A stretch of DNA of 64,000 nucleotides from Kamptonema formosum PCC 6407 (GTDB taxonomy: Bacteria; Cyanobacteriota; Cyanobacteriia; Cyanobacteriales; Microcoleaceae): NCBI RefSeq assembly GCF_000332155.1, contig NZ_KB235903.1, forward strand, positions 487,315 through 551,314, read 5' to 3'. The stretch's first letter is position 1; each line of letters opens with the position of its first letter. Shown here one piece after another: positions 61,990-64,000 of this stretch. The notes under the pieces are model-generated. The model did no database searches, was not told the origin of the DNA, and saw nothing but the letters and a program-made list of their open reading frames with translations. The translations under genes were made by a program, and so were the position numbers.

Positions 61990-63846
61990 ATGTGTGAGGA
62001 TTATAGCCAAGCAGAAGTTTATGATAAGTTAGGTGATGCTTTGCAAGAAAAAGGAGAGTTTCAGGAAGCTGCGATCGCTTACGATCGCGCATCACAACTA
62101 AGCCCTAAAGTTTCTTGGTATTTCCACAAATTAGGAGATGTTCTTGTCAAGCAAAAAAAATGGCTGGAAGCTATTGAGGCAAATCGTCGCGCAATTGAAC
62201 TCAAGCCAGATTTTTCTTGGTCTTATCACAATTTAGGCTATGCTTTGCTCAAACAAGAACAGTGGAATGAAGCCGTCGCTGCTTACCGAAAAGCAATTGA
62301 GTTAAACCCTAATTTCTCTTGGTCTTATTATAATTTAGGCGATGCTCTGGCGTTGATGCAAGAATGGGATGAGGCGAGTGCAGCCTATTTTCGTGCTGTT
62401 GCAGTCGATCCAAATTTACCTGGAATTTATGAAAAATTTGGGGATGCTCTGCGGCAACGATCTGAGTTTGGTTTAGAGCAAGCTATTAATTATTATCACC
62501 CTAATTCTGAGCAAAAGTCAAGGTTAAGTTACACTAATTTGCTAAGTTTTGTTACCCCAGATCCCGAACTCTATTCACAGTTAGGAAATGCTTTGGCAAA
62601 GCATAACCAGTTAGAGGGTGCAATTATTTTTTACCAAGCAACACTCGAAATTCAGCCAGATAATGCTGATGTTTCTAAGGAATTAGAGCGGCTATTAAAG
62701 AAAAAGAATGAGTTAGATATAGAACTGAACTCGTGCCGCAGAGCGATTAGAGAAAACCCCGATTCCTGTTGGTCTTACTACAATTTAGGGGTAGCACTGA
62801 CGAGGCAATATAAAGACGATGAAGCTGCTGCGGCTTTCCTCCATGCTATGGAGTTGCATCCAGATTTCCATTGGTGGTTTTACTATAATTTATGGGAAGT
62901 TTTTGCTAAGCAAGGAAAACTCGAACAAGCTGTTAGTTTATGCCACCGAGCAATTGAAATTAAACCCGATAGTTTTTGGCCTTACTTAAATTTAGGGGAA
63001 GCTTTAACTCGACAAAATAAGCTTGATGAAGCGATCGCGTGTTATCAAACTGCAACTTACAAACAAACTTTAATATTGCTTGCAGGTTCAGGACAAGAGC
63101 AAAAAAAATTAGAACCCGTACAAGCTCCTGACTTTATTATCATTGGTTCTCAGCGTTGCGGTACGACTTCTCTGTACAGTTATCTGACTCAGCATCCGCA
63201 GATTTTGTCTCCTATTAAAAAGGAGGTCGATTTTTGGTCGTGGCATTTCAACAGAGGTATTGATTGGTATTTATCTCATTTTCCCCCACTTCCTCAAGGG
63301 CAACATTTTTTAACAGGAGAAGCTAGTCCCAGCTATCTTGATTATCGGGACGCAGGGCAAAGACTTTTCAATACTTTTCCGAAGGTAAAGCTAATTGTGC
63401 TGTTGAGAAATCCTGTAGATAGAGCCATTTCTCAATACTATCGCTGGGTGAGTTTAAACTGGGAAAATCGCTCTTTTGAAGAGGCAATCGCTGATGAGGT
63501 AGAAAGGCTGGAAAACAATCCTGATTATATTATAGGAGAAGAACCAGGAAATTATTTAGCTCGCGGTATGTATGTTGAGTTTATTAAGAAATGGCTAGAG
63601 TTATTTCCGAGAGAACAGTTGCTAATTCTGAGGAGTGAAGACTTTTATGAACATACGGCAGTCGTGATGAAGCAAGTTTTAGAATTTGTCGGTTTGCCGG
63701 AGTATTATATTTCCGAGTATGCGAATTACAATCCAGGGTTCTATCCGTCGGTGAGCGAGTCAATGCGCTCCTGGCTCAGCAATTATTTCTGCCCTTATAA
63801 TCAGCAATTGGAAGATTTTTTAGGGATTAAATTTAACTGGAAATAA
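61990..63846 (+). CDS. TPR protein with C-terminal sulfotransferase domain
   Basis: 618 residues. TPRs (5-365) use the same WSYHNLGYALLKQEQWNEAV-type units as the two preceding genes. The C-terminal 245 residues are a PAPS-dependent sulfotransferase: 5'-PSB loop PDFIIIGSQRCGTTSLYSYL (about 378), DFWSWHF, TGEASPSYLD and 3'-PB region KLIVLLRNPVDRAISQYYRW (about 467). It transfers sulfate from PAPS to a sugar or tyrosine. The shared TPR type and order with two GT61 genes indicate one pathway, probably a sulfated surface glycan. Confidence 0.92.
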   Translation: MCEDYSQAEVYDKLGDALQEKGEFQEAAIAYDRASQLSPKVSWYFHKLGDVLVKQKKWLEAIEANRRAIELKPDFSWSYHNLGYALLKQEQWNEAVAAYRKAIELNPNFSWSYYNLGDALALMQEWDEASAAYFRAVAVDPNLPGIYEKFGDALRQRSEFGLEQAINYYHPNSEQKSRLSYTNLLSFVTPDPELYSQLGNALAKHNQLEGAIIFYQATLEIQPDNADVSKELERLLKKKNELDIELNSCRRAIRENPDSCWSYYNLGVALTRQYKDDEAAAAFLHAMELHPDFHWWFYYNLWEVFAKQGKLEQAVSLCHRAIEIKPDSFWPYLNLGEALTRQNKLDEAIACYQTATYKQTLILLAGSGQEQKKLEPVQAPDFIIIGSQRCGTTSLYSYLTQHPQILSPIKKEVDFWSWHFNRGIDWYLSHFPPLPQGQHFLTGEASPSYLDYRDAGQRLFNTFPKVKLIVLLRNPVDRAISQYYRWVSLNWENRSFEEAIADEVERLENNPDYIIGEEPGNYLARGMYVEFIKKWLELFPREQLLILRSEDFYEHTAVVMKQVLEFVGLPEYYISEYANYNPGFYPSVSESMRSWLSNYFCPYNQQLEDFLGIKFNWK

Positions 63847-63898
63847 TTTCTAAAGGTTAACTATTACCTATTTTATGCTTTAAATTAGCCATCAACAG

Positions 63899-63920
63899 GT
63901 ATTCTTAGTTATAAGAATAC
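63899..63920 (+). terminator. Small hairpin after the sulfotransferase gene
   Basis: GTATTCTT and AAGAATAC pair across six bases, 53 bases after the stop codon. It has no following T tract; a weak terminator or processing signal. Confidence 0.35.
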
Positions 63921-63945
63921 AAATGCTATATTTCCTTGAATAATT

Positions 63946-64000
63946 ATGGCGATCGACGGTTTACCAGATCCAGAATTCACAGAGTCCAGCTCAGCAACAA
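63946..64000 (+). CDS. Start of an unidentified gene, cut by the window end
   Basis: ATG 63946 opens MAIDGLPDPEFTESSSAT and continues past the edge. Eighteen residues are too few for identification; orientation matches the TPR cluster. Confidence 0.4.
   Translation, partial: MAIDGLPDPEFTESSSAT

Overview
The window comes from a cyanobacterium, most likely a filamentous one. The HIP1 octamer GCGATCGC is very frequent in genes and gaps. There are cyanobacterial marker genes (NblS/Hik33-type kinase next to purD, NhaS3-type antiporter, CYP110-like P450, CHAT/DUF928 proteins, TPR-GT61 proteins), and several families of heptanucleotide tandem repeats (STRRs) of the kind known from filamentous cyanobacteria. 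No rRNA, tRNA or CRISPR array was seen.

Layout. 1-4 kb (minus): N-terminal part of a secreted TPR protein and a filamentous-haemagglutinin-type two-partner-secretion exoprotein. 5-7.7 kb: nhaS3, ilvH, moaD-like. 7.8-13.3 kb: a large Cache/HAMP hybrid histidine kinase, a small unknown gene and a P450. 13.6-22.2 kb (plus): a phosphoketolase-like TPP enzyme, Uma2 protein, folK, a tandem pair of DUF29-like genes, Nudix ADP-ribose pyrophosphatase-like protein, ADP-ribosylglycohydrolase, photolyase and a DMT transporter. 22.3-30.5 kb (minus): an RTX/Ca-binding protein and a tight four-gene operon of NarL-type regulator, CHASE2 kinase, DUF928 protein and TPR-CHAT protease. 30.6-37.5 kb: a 6S-RNA-like gene downstream of purK, purK, an IscB element with its probable omegaRNA and paired end hairpins, then purD and nblS divergently. 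37.7-43.1 kb: isochorismatase-like hydrolase and NrtR-type regulator facing each other across two GTGT-N7-ACAC palindromes, a DMT transporter, and a TVP38 protein with a mercuric-reductase-like flavoprotein. 43.2-45.2 kb (minus): a T4-like RNA-repair pair (RNA ligase 1 type plus polynucleotide kinase/phosphatase). 45.5-50.7 kb: secreted unknown, siroheme genes (chelatase plus cobA), an orphan CDI-toxin-like nuclease with a small partner, a HAD protein and an aldo/keto reductase. 50.7-53.4 kb: decayed IS5-family element, small membrane proteins and a long gene-poor stretch. 53.5-64 kb (plus): an RTX protein and three giant TPR proteins fused to GT61 glycosyltransferase, methyltransferase and sulfotransferase domains, probably acting on a surface glycan.

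The most notable items are the IscB locus wedged between purK and purD; heptamer repeats that have entered the reading frames of purK and a TPR-GT61 gene, always in the stop-free orientation; the Pnkp/Rnl1 RNA-repair pair; an exact 448-bp tandem gene duplication whose junction is an 8-bp microhomology with folK; the kinase-regulator-DUF928-CHAT operon; the TPR-GT61/methyltransferase/sulfotransferase cluster; and several dispersed palindromic repeat families, one of which supplies the 3' ends of two convergent genes. All calls are from reading the sequence; no database search was run.
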